From Stachybotrys elegans (taxonomy: Eukaryota; Ascomycota; Sordariomycetes; Hypocreales; Stachybotryaceae), in assembly GCA_020746835.1 (NCBI GenBank), contig JAGPNK010000009.1:1550001-1614000 (forward strand): DNA of 64,000 nt, in the 5' to 3' direction. The notes beneath the pieces were generated by a model, which saw nothing but the letters and a program-made list of their open reading frames with translations, was not told the origin of the DNA and did not search any database. A program made the translations under genes and the position numbers. This document shows, piece after piece, positions 42,653-53,337 of this stretch (its first letter is position 1; every line of letters begins with the position of its first letter).

Positions 42653-43997
42653 CTACTGAGCTTGAGCAGCGATGCGGTTGTTTCCAGAGTTACCAGTCGA
42701 GTCTCGGTATGCAGCCTCCAGAAAAATACGCCAACCTGGCCGGTTCTGCCCCAAGGCGTTAGGATGGTATTGGAACAGCGACATTCCTCTATGAGATCGG
42801 TTGATCAATCCGGCATCTGGACCCTCATTCTGCTGTGTTTGGCGGTTGTAGCTGTAGTTGAGGCGTCGGTACGGAACTCTCACAACAGCTGGTCGTCGAC
42901 CTATGTGTCGGCGAACGGCCGTCTCAATCGCCGAGAGTCTGCTGTTGTACTTGTACCGCGTTTCTGAGTTGTCAGCGAGGGGGGATTGGAGGTAGAGCGT
43001 GGTACCATCCTGGTCCCCGTTGAAGAGGTCAGGGTCTACGCTGGGACCTGTGGGTGGAATGTAGGGCTTCCCAGATGTGCTTGCAGCCGGCCTAGAAACC
43101 TCGCGGCCGATAATGTGGCTAATGACTCTATCGACAAAGGCTTGCTCCGTGGCAGGGACATCTCTGTTGGGCATGCCGTGTGAGTAGGTTTCCCAGAAAT
43201 GGGCCTGAGCGGTAAGAGAAACATGTGTTAGCAGTAGGACGGGAGCGGCTGGCTCAAGCAGGTGTAGCGCATACCATCCATACACCACGCCTCGACACCA
43301 AAGCCATCTAGGGAGGCAAGTCGTGGTTAGTTGCGTTGCTCTGCATAGCTGTCGTTCAATGAATGACATACAATCGTACACCCATGAAGCCCTCCCGATG
43401 CGATCTGAAAGGATCCACTGCCGAATTCGCGCTGCTGGCTAACGGCTCGCTCATCGTCTGGAATCATGTCAGCAGTGTAGTTTGGTGTGAAGGAAATTAG
43501 TTCCTCACCATCTACCAATCCCAAAGTTTCGCTAAACTCTGCTCCTTCATCTCCGCTGAACACGGCCGGAACATAGTCGTCTATGTCATCCAGCGTGGGC
43601 CTGGAGCCCCATTCAACATCGCGCTTCGCTAGTTTGGTGCTGGCCAAGTAGGCAGCCGGGTTTTGCGAGGTAGCATTATGCAGAAACTCCGCGCGAAGAA
43701 GCAGAGAGCGCCGGGCGAATCGATCTGCGCTCGACAGAGAACAGAAGCTGCCGGAGCAGGAGTCTAGCTCACACGAACGGACACAGGAAACGGTGGTCTC
43801 GACCTGGCGCTGCTCAAGAAGAGCTGCTGCATAGCTATTTTGTCTACACAGGTGAGTCTTTGTTTCTGAAGATCACAAAGAGCGACGGCGAGGAAACTGT
43901 TCATGGCTTACCTTTCACTGGCTACGCGGCCCGAACAAAGACCTGCAAGTCCGAGGAGGACAAAAGGAAGCCCAAGATGCATGGACAACTTCATCAT
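42653..43997 (-). CDS. Small secreted protein paired with the chitinase
   Basis: Proposed exons on the minus strand are 43997-43912, 43843-43509, 43457-43372, 43307-43275 and 43204-42653, 363 residues with consistent phase. Residues 1-22 (MMKLSMHLGLPFVLLGLAGL) form a signal peptide. Four to six Cys follow in the first 60 residues. The 33-nt exon encodes MALVSRRGVWM and fits exactly between HGCTI and AHFWETYSHG, restoring a pattern I have seen in fungal secreted proteins. The intron 43458-43508 is in frame (51 nt, GTGAGG, CTGAC branch, CAG), so an unspliced form would also be open. The rest is Pro/Asn-rich with a short basic C-terminus. Function unknown; divergent from the chitinase. Confidence 0.75.
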
Positions 43998-44921
43998 TGA
44001 GGTTCAATGCCTCCAGAGAAGCCCTCACTACCGTGGTATGACACGAACCAAGGAAGTACTGTAGAAAAACCTGTGAGAAGGGCTTCCGTATATCAATGCC
44101 TTGCCGAGTATCCTTCGACCGGGGTTTCGTGCTCTTATGGATCGTGATGCAATCTTCGGGCTCGCCCCCAACAGCCAAGAACTGAGTAAGACCTACCGCG
44201 TGATACGGCCGACTGGCGTTATATCGGCGACATTCACACAGCAATCAGGTCGTTTGACCAAGTCAAGCATCCTTGCATGTATCGTGTACCGAGGGAATTG
44301 TGGGCTGCGATATGTAGGTAGCCAAGGCTCAGCTGACAATCAGGCTGGCTATAGGGCTGAAAATAGTAACCGGAATTATCCAGTTCCGCACCTAAACGTA
44401 AACGAACTGCCTGTGAGCCGACTTGACGAAAGCCAAGTATCGCCAAGGTGGCAAAGAGTATAGGCTAACTGCTTGGCTCATCCAAATCCTGTGGTGCTCA
44501 TCCATGCAGTTTCCCCATCAAGGATAAAACGGATAAACTTCCAATCCAAGCAAGGCTGATTACTTGTTCTTAATGGAACGGGCATGCATCCGGCTCACTG
44601 GGGCTCTTGGGGGCCATGCCACGAGAGGGTGCCAAGGTTGTGGAAGGATGAATATTGGTTCTTGGCTCAGAGACTTCCTGCACATAAATCTCGATTGATG
44701 CTTAGTATTAGGCGAGAGCGTAGGTACTGACTACTACCGAGTCTCTTGGCAGTCTTACATCGGCGACATAGGCAATAGTGGGAAGTTGAGACGCGACGTA
44801 AAAATGTTACGTTCGCCGGTTTTGGGATATTAAGCCCGATGCCTCGCCCATCGCTTGGGTAGATCAAGACATCAAATAGCAGACGAGGCTTGGATCATCC
44901 AGTTATTGGAGGTCTTCAATC
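43998..44921. promoter_or_regulatory. Shared bidirectional promoter region of the secreted protein and the chitinase
   Basis: 924 bases lie between two divergent ATGs with no other gene seen. Co-regulation is inferred from layout only; I identified no transcription-factor site with confidence. Confidence 0.5.
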
Positions 44922-47900
44922 ATGAAACTGACTCTCGATAGCTTGTCCTTAGGGACAGGCTGGATGAGGGCTTCAAACAACAAGCCTAGTGTCATCATAG
45001 CTGTTATCCTTCTTTCAGCAACCGTTCTCTCTCAACAAGCCCCAGCCTATGATCCGTTTTCAATCTCTGCCCGGTGTCCTTTCGACTGTACTCTGGACCG
45101 CTCTGCCTGGGCTCGTTATGGCTCAGCTTTGTCATTGGAGAACTGCAACAGAACCACACTGCTTGATTTCAACATCTTCTATGACTCAGACAATGACATG
45201 TCACGCCTGCCTATCCGTTCTTGCGCGGTGCGCGGGGAACCACGGCCCTCGGCTGAGCGGCCTTCGCTCCAAGGGTTCGAGGTCGAAGACGTGTCCATCG
45301 AGATGGACATGTACCTTCGTAGAAGAGACGAAGCACTAGAGTCATCCTCCGCCTCAGCCGATATCAGAACAGTTGCCCAGGCGCTTGCCGCCCACATCCA
45401 GGGTGAGGAAAATGGACGAAAGGGTCTGCTGTTCGCCAAGCACGATGACATGGTTCTTGGATTATATGCAGGCCTGCAAGTTGAAAAGAATAGCATCGTC
45501 GATGCTATTCAACGCTTCACAGATGCATTGAGTCAGCGCAGCGATTCATGGAGCACCGCTGTTGCTCAGATTTGCTGGGAGGATGAGGTCCGACCTGTTA
45601 CGCAGACCATTGGAATCTATGCCGATGCAACAGGAGACTTGACTGCCATCCAGCGAGCTGTCAGAAGATGGAACAATGCCGAGTGCATCGACGGGTCATC
45701 GTGGGATGTGCAAACCACATTGGGAAACATTTCCATCGGGGTGTTAGCTCCGACTTCAAGCAACGACAACAACGAGATTCTCATTGACCGCACTTCGTAC
45801 ATCTCCACTGACCGCCTTCGGAAGAGGCAGGGCGGTACTTGCGAGTATACGCAGACAGAGCCTGGAGATGGATGCTGGGCTCTTGCCGACCGTTGCGGCA
45901 TCACTCAGACTCAGCTCGAGCAGTATAATCCCGGCTTGTGCAGCACGCCGCTGATTGTTGGCCAGTACGTCTGCTGCTCCCCGGGAGGTCTGCCCGACTT
46001 TACGCCTCAGCCCAACCCGGACGGAAGCTGCCAGACGTATGAGATTGTAAGCGGCGACGACTGCGATACCATCGCACGGAGAAATGAGATGACGGTCGAT
46101 GACATATTTGATCGCAACAGAAACACCTGGGGATGGGCGGGGTGTGATCTCATTCCAGGAAGTCTCATCTGTCTCTCCACCGGTCGTCCACCGATGCCCA
46201 GCCCAATCCATAATGCCGTGTGCGGGCCTCAGGTGCCAGGAACGGAGGAGCCCGATGATCTGGATGACCTGATCGACCTCAACCCTTGTCCCCTGAGTGT
46301 CTGCTGCAACGTCTGGGGGCAGTGTGGCATCACGGAGCAGTTTTGCATCCCCGCTCCTGCTGACACGGGTGCTCCCGGGACAGCATTGCCGGGGAGCAAT
46401 GGCTGCATCTCCAGCTGCGGCATGGATATCGTGAACAATGACAGCCCGCCGTCAACTTTTCGGCGCATTGGGTATTTCGAAGCGTGGAACTTGGACAGGC
46501 CTTGCCTGCACATGCGAGTAAGTTGACAATTCGGACATTGGGTGGCAGAGCACGACTAATGATACAATAGCCTCATCACATCGACACAGATCACTATACT
46601 CACATTGTAAGTGTTCTATTTTCTCGATGAAAACTATGCGAGACTGACCTGTGATAGCATTTTGCCTTTGTGGGCATCTCGGACGACTTTGATGTCGAAA
46701 TGGGCGACCTCCAAGAAATGTACGAGGAGTTCAAGGAACTGGATAACGTCAAGCGCCTCATTTCCTTCGGTGGTTGGTCATTCTCAACCGACCACGACAC
46801 CTTCCCCATCTTCCGTGAAGGCGTCACCCCTGAACAACGCCAGCGCTTTGCAGACAACGTCGTTCAGGTGAGTCGGGGACTATCCTGTACCGCAGGGCTG
46901 TTACGCTAATGATTCATGTAGTTTGTGATTGACGAGGGACTTGATGGCGTTGACTTTGATTGGGAGTATCCCGGTAAGCCTGAACTATGATTTCCTTGTT
47001 CGAGATTATTGAAGCGCTGATACAAGACTCGCAGGCGCACCGGATATTCCTGGGATTCCCCCAGGCAGTCCCCAAGATGGGCCCAACTATCTGGCATTCC
47101 TACGAATGGTTCGTGAAGCTCTACCGAATGACTTGGAGGTTGGAATCGCGGCTCCTGCTTCTTATTGGTACCTTCGTGGGTTCCCCATCGAGGAGATCGG
47201 AGAAGTCGTCGATTATATTGTTTACATGACCTATGACCTGCACGGTCAATGGGATTTCGGCAACGGTCATGCCACGTAAGTTCGCACCTAGTAGCTCTGT
47301 ACAAACCGATCTAACATTCTGCAGTGAGGGATGCCCTGCCGGCAACTGTCTGCGCTCTCATGTCAATGATACCGAAACCGAGCGTGCGCTCGCCATGGTC
47401 ACTAGAGCAGGCGTACCAGCAAGCAAGGTTCTCGTCGGCATGGCCATGTATGGAAGGTCGTTCCAGATGGTAGAGCCGGGTTGCTACGGTTCAGACTGCA
47501 CATTCACTGGCCCCGAATCCGGTGCAACGCCCGGGAGATGTACCGAGACAGGAGGCTACCTGTCCAACTTTGAGATTCGCGAGATCATTGCCACGAACCC
47601 CAGCGCCCGCGAGTATGACGACGGCTCGGGTGGGGATATCCTCGTCTACGACGATGTTCAATGGGTGTCTTGGCACTCGAGAGAGAATTTCAACGCGCGG
47701 GTCAACTGGATCACGGGGCTGAATTTTGGAGGCACATCGGACTGGGCTGTAGACTTGGATCGCAGCTATGGTTCTGGTGACGGCCCCGGCGGGGGTGATC
47801 CTGGATCGGCTCCGATTCCCATAAGTCCAGATATCTACGAGGAGGACGATCCGGTGGTGCGATGCTTCCCGCCGTGCACCTTCATCTTCCCGCCTTGGGT

Positions 47901-48109
47901 CCTGCCATCGCCAACGACTATTAGCTTTGATCCCGTCACGGTGACTTATCTGGAGACATGGGAGACAACGATATCCTTCGAAGGCGAAGGTGTCATCACG
48001 ACTTCTGCAGGCGTCGTTACAAGCACTGTCATTACCATACCACCGCTTACCACCACCGAGATTCCGGTGTGGCAGGAAACTGTTACTGCAAACAGCACCG
48101 GTGGTGGCG

Positions 48110-48181
<72 letters not shown>

Positions 48182-49527
48182 GCTTCATTGCCATCATCAG
48201 CCTCACAAGCAGCATCATCCTTCCGCCAGTAACGGTTACTCGGACGTCCACGTCTGGGATTCCTGCCATTACTTGGACGTATAGCCCTGGCCCATACCCA
48301 ACGCCGAGACGGCCCCAAGATCCAGATGATCCAGACGACCCTGATCCCACCCCACCACCACCACCTCCTCCTCCTCCTCCTCCTGGCTTCCCGCCTGTCA
48401 TCACCGTGTCAACTGGACCGCCCGGCCCGCGCTGCACACAGAATTGTGGCTCGCCTTGCCGGAGAAACTGCAGCCCCGGAGGAAGCTCATGCTTTGGTAT
48501 TTGTGGCTGTATTGGGCCTTTCTGCCCCAACCCGGGCTCAAACTGCGTCGGCCTGGGCTGCATTGGCGGCGGTGGTGGCGGAGGAGGGGGTGGCGGCGAC
48601 GGACCGGACGATCCAGAGAGTTGCCGGACATCGACCACCTTCTCTTTCTGCGAGGTCGATTGTACTGTTGCTCGTTTCCCAGAAACGACCACGACGGATT
48701 GTGGGAGTCCCGACTGCACTCGGACACTCACGGCGTGTAGTGGTACCGACTCGACTACCACCACTACCACCACCATATCGTGCGACCCCATCCCAGCGTA
48801 CACCGGCCCGGCTGGTGGTCAGCCTGCACCTTGGCTGGGCGGAGGAGGTTGGGGAGGCAAAATTGTAGACGAGGGTGACTTTCCTGAAGTGACCACCACA
48901 ACCACCACTACCAACTCTACAAGCACCAGGTCCACGTCCACCTCCACCTCGACAACCCCCAGCGGTCCATCGCCAACTGCGTACCTGCGCATCGGGTTTG
49001 CACAGCTCCACTGGAACCTCATCGACCCGGAGGGTGACAACGTATGGATCTTCCACTCGGGTCTGATCGGAAGCGGCATCTCCCTGTGCAGCTACTTTAG
49101 GAGAAGTCCCGCCAGCAGCAGCCTCGACATGGCGGATCCTGGGTTCCCTCCCAGCACATATACCTTCAGCTTGCGAGGGCAGAGCGACTGCGTGTACCGC
49201 GGCAACGCAGATGGGGCAGGCACGCTGCGCTGCCCCAACTGGAACTCGGATGTCCAATGCGAGGAAGAGAGCAGCGTATATTCGTCGACCTTTTGCTCGG
49301 ACCCCCTCGATCCGGATAGGTCGCATACTATCCATGCACGTCGAAGAGTCGTATGCTCCTTCAGCCATGCGAGCAACTTCAGGACAAGCTTCTGGGAAGA
49401 GCATCCTGAGGAGGAAGTACAGTTTCTAGAGGCCGATGTGACGACAGTGCCGCTTGTTGAGGAGGCGTCTACACTGTCTCTCAATTCGGTCGAGGCGGTG
49501 CCAGAGGCAACAGTTTCAGCAAGGTAG
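44922..49527 (+). CDS. Very large secreted LysM-CBM18-GH18 chitinase (class V, subgroup C type)
   Basis: Six exons: 44922-46517, 46571-46606, 46658-46867, 46922-46973, 47035-47275 and 47325-49527, giving 1445 residues. A hydrophobic stretch at residues 22-36 is a signal or anchor. A KR site precedes a Cys-rich region with two LysM-like modules near 306-355 and 369-420. A chitin-binding CBM18-like module (CCNVWGQCGITEQFC) lies near 434-475. The GH18 domain runs from about 514 to 860, with the substrate motif SFGGWS and catalytic DGVDFDWEYPG, Glu629. Past the catalytic domain comes 585 residues of repetitive tail: 23 Asp (975-997), Pro, Gly and Thr-rich stretches and a Cys-rich block. The family is related to killer-toxin chitinase subunits of yeasts. 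It should cut chitin outside the cell. Splice phases all match, and the small 36-nt exon gives HIDTDHYTHI before the GH18 strand. Confidence 0.93.
48112..48180 (+). repeat. (GAC)13(GAT)10 coding microsatellite
   Basis: 69 bases of GAC then GAT triplets encoding 23 consecutive Asp in the chitinase tail. Confidence 0.97.
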
Positions 49528-49606
49528 CCAAAATAGTTGAATAGCAGCTTTCAAATGAGAAAAGGTTGCGTCTGCGACAAAATCGGAAGCAGTATTTGTA
49601 TCATCA

Positions 49607-50038
49607 TCAACCTGGGAGCCCGGGCTTGGCAGCTTCCTCCCTAGCGACTCGTTCAGCGATCCTCTTGCTGCGACGCAGGGAGGGTTCTGTCTTTTGACGT
49701 CGGGCGGCTTTTGAAACTCGGCTCGCTCGATCGCATACGGGTGGAGGTTGGGACCTGGGCTTTGAAGTAGGTGCGGGAGGCTGAGCCGCCGTCTTTTTCG
49801 AGGAGGCTCTGTTTTGCTTTAGGGAAGAGATTCGTGGAGGCTCCAGCATGGCGAGTTTCGTAGGTTTGATTAGGTGCGATGGAGGAGGAATGATCCAGTC
49901 TTCCTCTTCTTGCGTGCTTGAACCCGAATTCTCGGCATCGGAACAGCATTGTGACTCTCTCACGCTGCGGTCGGGATCGCCAGAACCTTGTAGAGACCGT
50001 TGCAGTCTCTTTAAGTTGCGCTCTCGTAATGGCATCAT
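49607..50038 (-). CDS. Small basic hypothetical protein
   Basis: Open frame of 143 residues with ATG at 50038. It is rich in Arg, Lys, Ser and Pro, and its second half (KTAAQPPAPTSKPRSQPPP, RRSKRIAERVAREE) looks like a nuclear or nucleic-acid-binding tail. No fold motif or signal peptide. It converges on the chitinase, with 79 bp between stops. Composition is only moderately protein-like, so it may not be expressed. Confidence 0.4.
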   Translation of the reverse strand: MMPLRERNLKRLQRSLQGSGDPDRSVRESQCCSDAENSGSSTQEEEDWIIPPPSHLIKPTKLAMLEPPRISSLKQNRASSKKTAAQPPAPTSKPRSQPPPVCDRASRVSKAARRQKTEPSLRRSKRIAERVAREEAAKPGLPG

Positions 50039-50749
50039 GTTTCGTGGCAGTGTGCTAAGCTTTCGACACCGGGATGCAGTCTGCCGCGGAGAGGACGACT
50101 ACCTAGACTGTCGTTGTTGGTGTTGGTGTTGGTATTGTTGTTGTTTGTTGAATGCGTTGTACGAAACACAGATTGGGCGTTATCTTGCACAGTGGGTCAA
50201 CAAAGGTAAACCACCTACCTGGACAGAGTACATACTTAGGCTATTGTCACGCGTGGGGGTACCGCTTTAGTTGGCGCCAGCACTGCGCAACAACGCATAT
50301 CAGTACATTACTATGTACATGTATTGGCTTGCTGCTTTAAAGCCTGCTGGAGCATGCTGGAGCAAACTCTCTATTCCACGGCATCCAGTGCCTGTGAAGC
50401 GGTAGTCAGCAAGGGCAGCAGTCTAAGTTTGGTCTGGTCTATCACACAAAGAATCATAACCATTGCATTCGAAAAGACAACAACCACGGTGTGGAACCCA
50501 ATGCAATCAGCCCACGTTCGTCATGCGAGGATAAGTGGGTTGTTGGGTATTTGATCATCGTGGCACACGGAGACTGGAGGTTAGGTATCAAGACGAATCC
50601 ATCACGTGTGAAGGTGTAAAATGTACCCAAGATCTCACAGACAAACAAGATTATCCATCATCGCTCCCCTTGTTGTTGAGAGCTTCGTTTCCCCCAATGT
50701 CCCCCAGATCGTCAGTTGAGATACGCAGGCATACTTCCACTTCCGCCCC
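50039..50749. other. Intergenic
   Basis: No gene seen in 711 bases. A TGTTGG/TGTTGT-type imperfect repeat lies at about 50112-50153. Confidence 0.45.
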
Positions 50750-52477
50750 ATGGCAATCCGCCTCAACGACTCGGGCCGCGGCCCAGGCCGTCAGGTAGCA
50801 AGGCAGTATGGACCGTCTGATTTTGCACGCTTCGAGAGCCTGCGAGCCATGAGCGCAGGGAGGCAAGATATCGGCAAGGTCGACGTCGATTGCAAGTTGC
50901 GCCTCTCCGACTCCAAGTGCGGCGTCCTCGGCCGCTCCAACCAACCAGCCGCCATCATGTACATGGACCTGGCATTCAATCAACCCAGCGACTGCCGTCT
51001 GGCTCGCGCGACGGTCCGCATAACACTTGAAGAACACTCAGCGTCGCCGCCGCCCTATGCCTCTTCCTTGGGCATGACTGACGACTTTGGGCCGCATATG
51101 CTTTGCGGACCACTAAAGACGGAGGCAGCGTCGAGCGAGAACCGTCTCACTCCGTTTATAGAGTATGCCGGCGTCGGGATGGGAGGTCTGGGCCAGGTTG
51201 AGTCCAAAATGTCGCTTCATGAGCGTCGCTGGACGTTTGGGGGGCATCTCGTTCCTCCCAATAGGTCCGCACCACTAAGCATGCGTAATGGTTCCTATCG
51301 AACTCTGCAATGGGACCTCGAAGAGAATTCGTTCGAACCCCAAGCCCTGCATCGCCAAGTGTTTAGGACAGCGTTCGTCTTTGAGCACGACGTCACGCCT
51401 TTCGTCCTCAACGTGGAAATTGACGGCAAGCTCCAGCGAAGAAGGGATCGAATTCGCCACTTCAGCTTCCCTCAGAGCCAGAGGCGGTGGGATGGGACCA
51501 CCAGGACACTCATCGACTTGACGCCGCAATATCGCCCGAACGCGCCGAGCTTCAAACGCCTAGATCAGCTTGCTGCCAGGATCCGCGATGAGCTGACTGA
51601 TCTGAACAGAAAGGCGTGGGCGTGCCAAGCCAATGACGTGGATGGGACAGAGCAGACAGCTCCCAGCACTCCGGTCCCCATGGGAGAGCAAAAGCTTGAG
51701 CAGCAAGATGACTCTGCAGCACATGCGGAAGACGGTGCTGCCGATAACGATGCCGGTACCTCATTAGAGTATCTGCGTCAGGCTGGGATGAATATTCTGG
51801 AATCGAGGAACAATAAGAACTTTCCACACCCTGCCATGGCAAGCGAGAATTTACAAGACGTGTTGCAAGAAGTCGGCCCTACGGCGACGAACTCGCAGTG
51901 GACAAGCCTGATTTTCATGCTGCTGGGAGCTCTTCAGCTCGTCACGATCGCCAACTTGGCCGGTATCTATCGCATGATGGCTGCCTTGGCACAGCCACTT
52001 CCTATCTCATACTTGAAGCGAATCGGTCCAGACTTCAAAACTACCGATGACCTTTGCTCCGAAACCGATGAGACCTCAGAACCCCCCATGGGGGAGGTAC
52101 ACGACACCACCATGCCAGCCAATGTTGTCCAGCAGCATGAGGGAAACAAGCAGGTTTCACTACTTGGTCCTCATAACTCGTATGGACACCCTACGAGAAG
52201 GCAATCTTTGATATCATCGTCATCCAGCTCCTGCAGCTTCACTTCTCGAGCATCGAGTGAAACCATCAAGGCCGGGAGCGACACGGTCAACACGACCCCC
52301 TCCGAGAGATCACGGAGCACAATCAGCGCATCTAGCTCCAAGTTTACCGCCAATATGCCCGTCTTTTCCATACCGCGCCGCCGGCTCAACTCCAACGTGT
52401 CTGCGAGAAAGGGGCTGCGGCAAGTCCAGAGTCGTCGAAGGCCAGCCACGTCTTTAACTTCTCATGGGCGTTTCTAG
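50750..52477 (+). CDS. Uncharacterised single-exon protein with one predicted membrane helix
   Basis: An open frame of 575 residues with no intron. Residues 1-290 form one domain rich in beta-like segments (for example LRLSDSKCGVLG, ATVRITLEEH, RTAFVFEHDVTPFVLNVEID). A linker rich in Asp/Glu/Gln follows. A single hydrophobic segment, SLIFMLLGALQLVTIANLAG, lies near residue 390-410. The last 165 residues are Ser/Arg-rich and disordered. I do not know the family. Codon use looks normal. It could be a tail-anchored-like or single-pass membrane protein of fungi. Confidence 0.8.
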   Translation: MAIRLNDSGRGPGRQVARQYGPSDFARFESLRAMSAGRQDIGKVDVDCKLRLSDSKCGVLGRSNQPAAIMYMDLAFNQPSDCRLARATVRITLEEHSASPPPYASSLGMTDDFGPHMLCGPLKTEAASSENRLTPFIEYAGVGMGGLGQVESKMSLHERRWTFGGHLVPPNRSAPLSMRNGSYRTLQWDLEENSFEPQALHRQVFRTAFVFEHDVTPFVLNVEIDGKLQRRRDRIRHFSFPQSQRRWDGTTRTLIDLTPQYRPNAPSFKRLDQLAARIRDELTDLNRKAWACQANDVDGTEQTAPSTPVPMGEQKLEQQDDSAAHAEDGAADNDAGTSLEYLRQAGMNILESRNNKNFPHPAMASENLQDVLQEVGPTATNSQWTSLIFMLLGALQLVTIANLAGIYRMMAALAQPLPISYLKRIGPDFKTTDDLCSETDETSEPPMGEVHDTTMPANVVQQHEGNKQVSLLGPHNSYGHPTRRQSLISSSSSSCSFTSRASSETIKAGSDTVNTTPSERSRSTISASSSKFTANMPVFSIPRRRLNSNVSARKGLRQVQSRRRPATSLTSHGRF

Positions 52478-53337
52478 CGTTGCCAGAGGTCGGAGGCTTT
52501 GAGAATGTTTGATCACGGTTTTGAGCACACGATGGGAGATGGCGGTCTGTAGCGTTATTTAAAGACGCCGGTTGTGTGATGAGAAATGAGACTCTGGCTA
52601 CATGGTCAATATACGACACGGCTTTGTTTGGTTGAGATTTCGTGTTTGGAACAGCCCTAATTTTTATTTACAAAGCTCAGATCATTTCCTGTCATCAATG
52701 CTGCTGGTTTCCGAGGGGCAACAGCTCTTGACAGCAAAGCAATTATTCTATTTCTACCTTAAATCAAAGGAAACCCGTTTGAGGGCACGAGGGCCCACTG
52801 GCTCACCTGTGATAGAGAAAATCCATCACGATCTTTGAAGAGATCCTCGCTCCCGGGTAGTTGAAGTTGGTTACCAAGTTGGTAGGGATGAGAGATCAAT
52901 GTTATCATTAGCCCTGCAGATCCGTAAAACAGCAAGCAAGGGTGGCACGGGTCGTAAACTTTTATGGGGCCGCTTGCATTTACGACTTGGCATTCGTGTG
53001 CCTTTGCCCCTTTGAGCATGGTGTTCTTGTCGGGACGTTGCGTGGTTCAGGATATTGGCTCATGATGCCGTTGGGCCTTTTATTAGTCGTCGGCTTGGGT
53101 AAGACCACAGGCAGAAGCCTTGGTGCTCGTAAAATCTTATCGAGTTTACGACCCGTGCGCCGTGGGGAGGAGTTGTCTATGCTGTCACAGGTTCTATATC
53201 AGCTCCTCATGTCGGCCTCTTTGGAAGCTGACCTCTACCTTTGGTCTGCATCTCCTTCCTTCGTTCATTCGTTTGTCTAGCAAATACTTCAATTTCATTC
53301 ATACTCCCATCTGGCCTGCTCGACCAAGGTTGGCAAC
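52478..53337. other. Intergenic, promoter of the ABC transporter
   Basis: No gene seen in 860 bases. A short plus-strand frame at 52942-53280 lacks protein-like features. Confidence 0.5.

Noticed and set aside
47946..48803. Long minus-strand frames with poly-Ser/Gly/Val opposite the chitinase
   Set aside because: They reflect the repetitive GAC/GAT, Pro and Gly codons of the chitinase tail.
44922..49527. Naming the chitinase as a killer toxin
   Set aside because: Only the general relation of GH18/LysM architecture to yeast killer subunits is known to me; no other subunit or toxin domain is identified here.
49607..50038. Promotion of the small basic frame to a confident gene
   Set aside because: Composition is only moderately protein-like; it is kept at low confidence.
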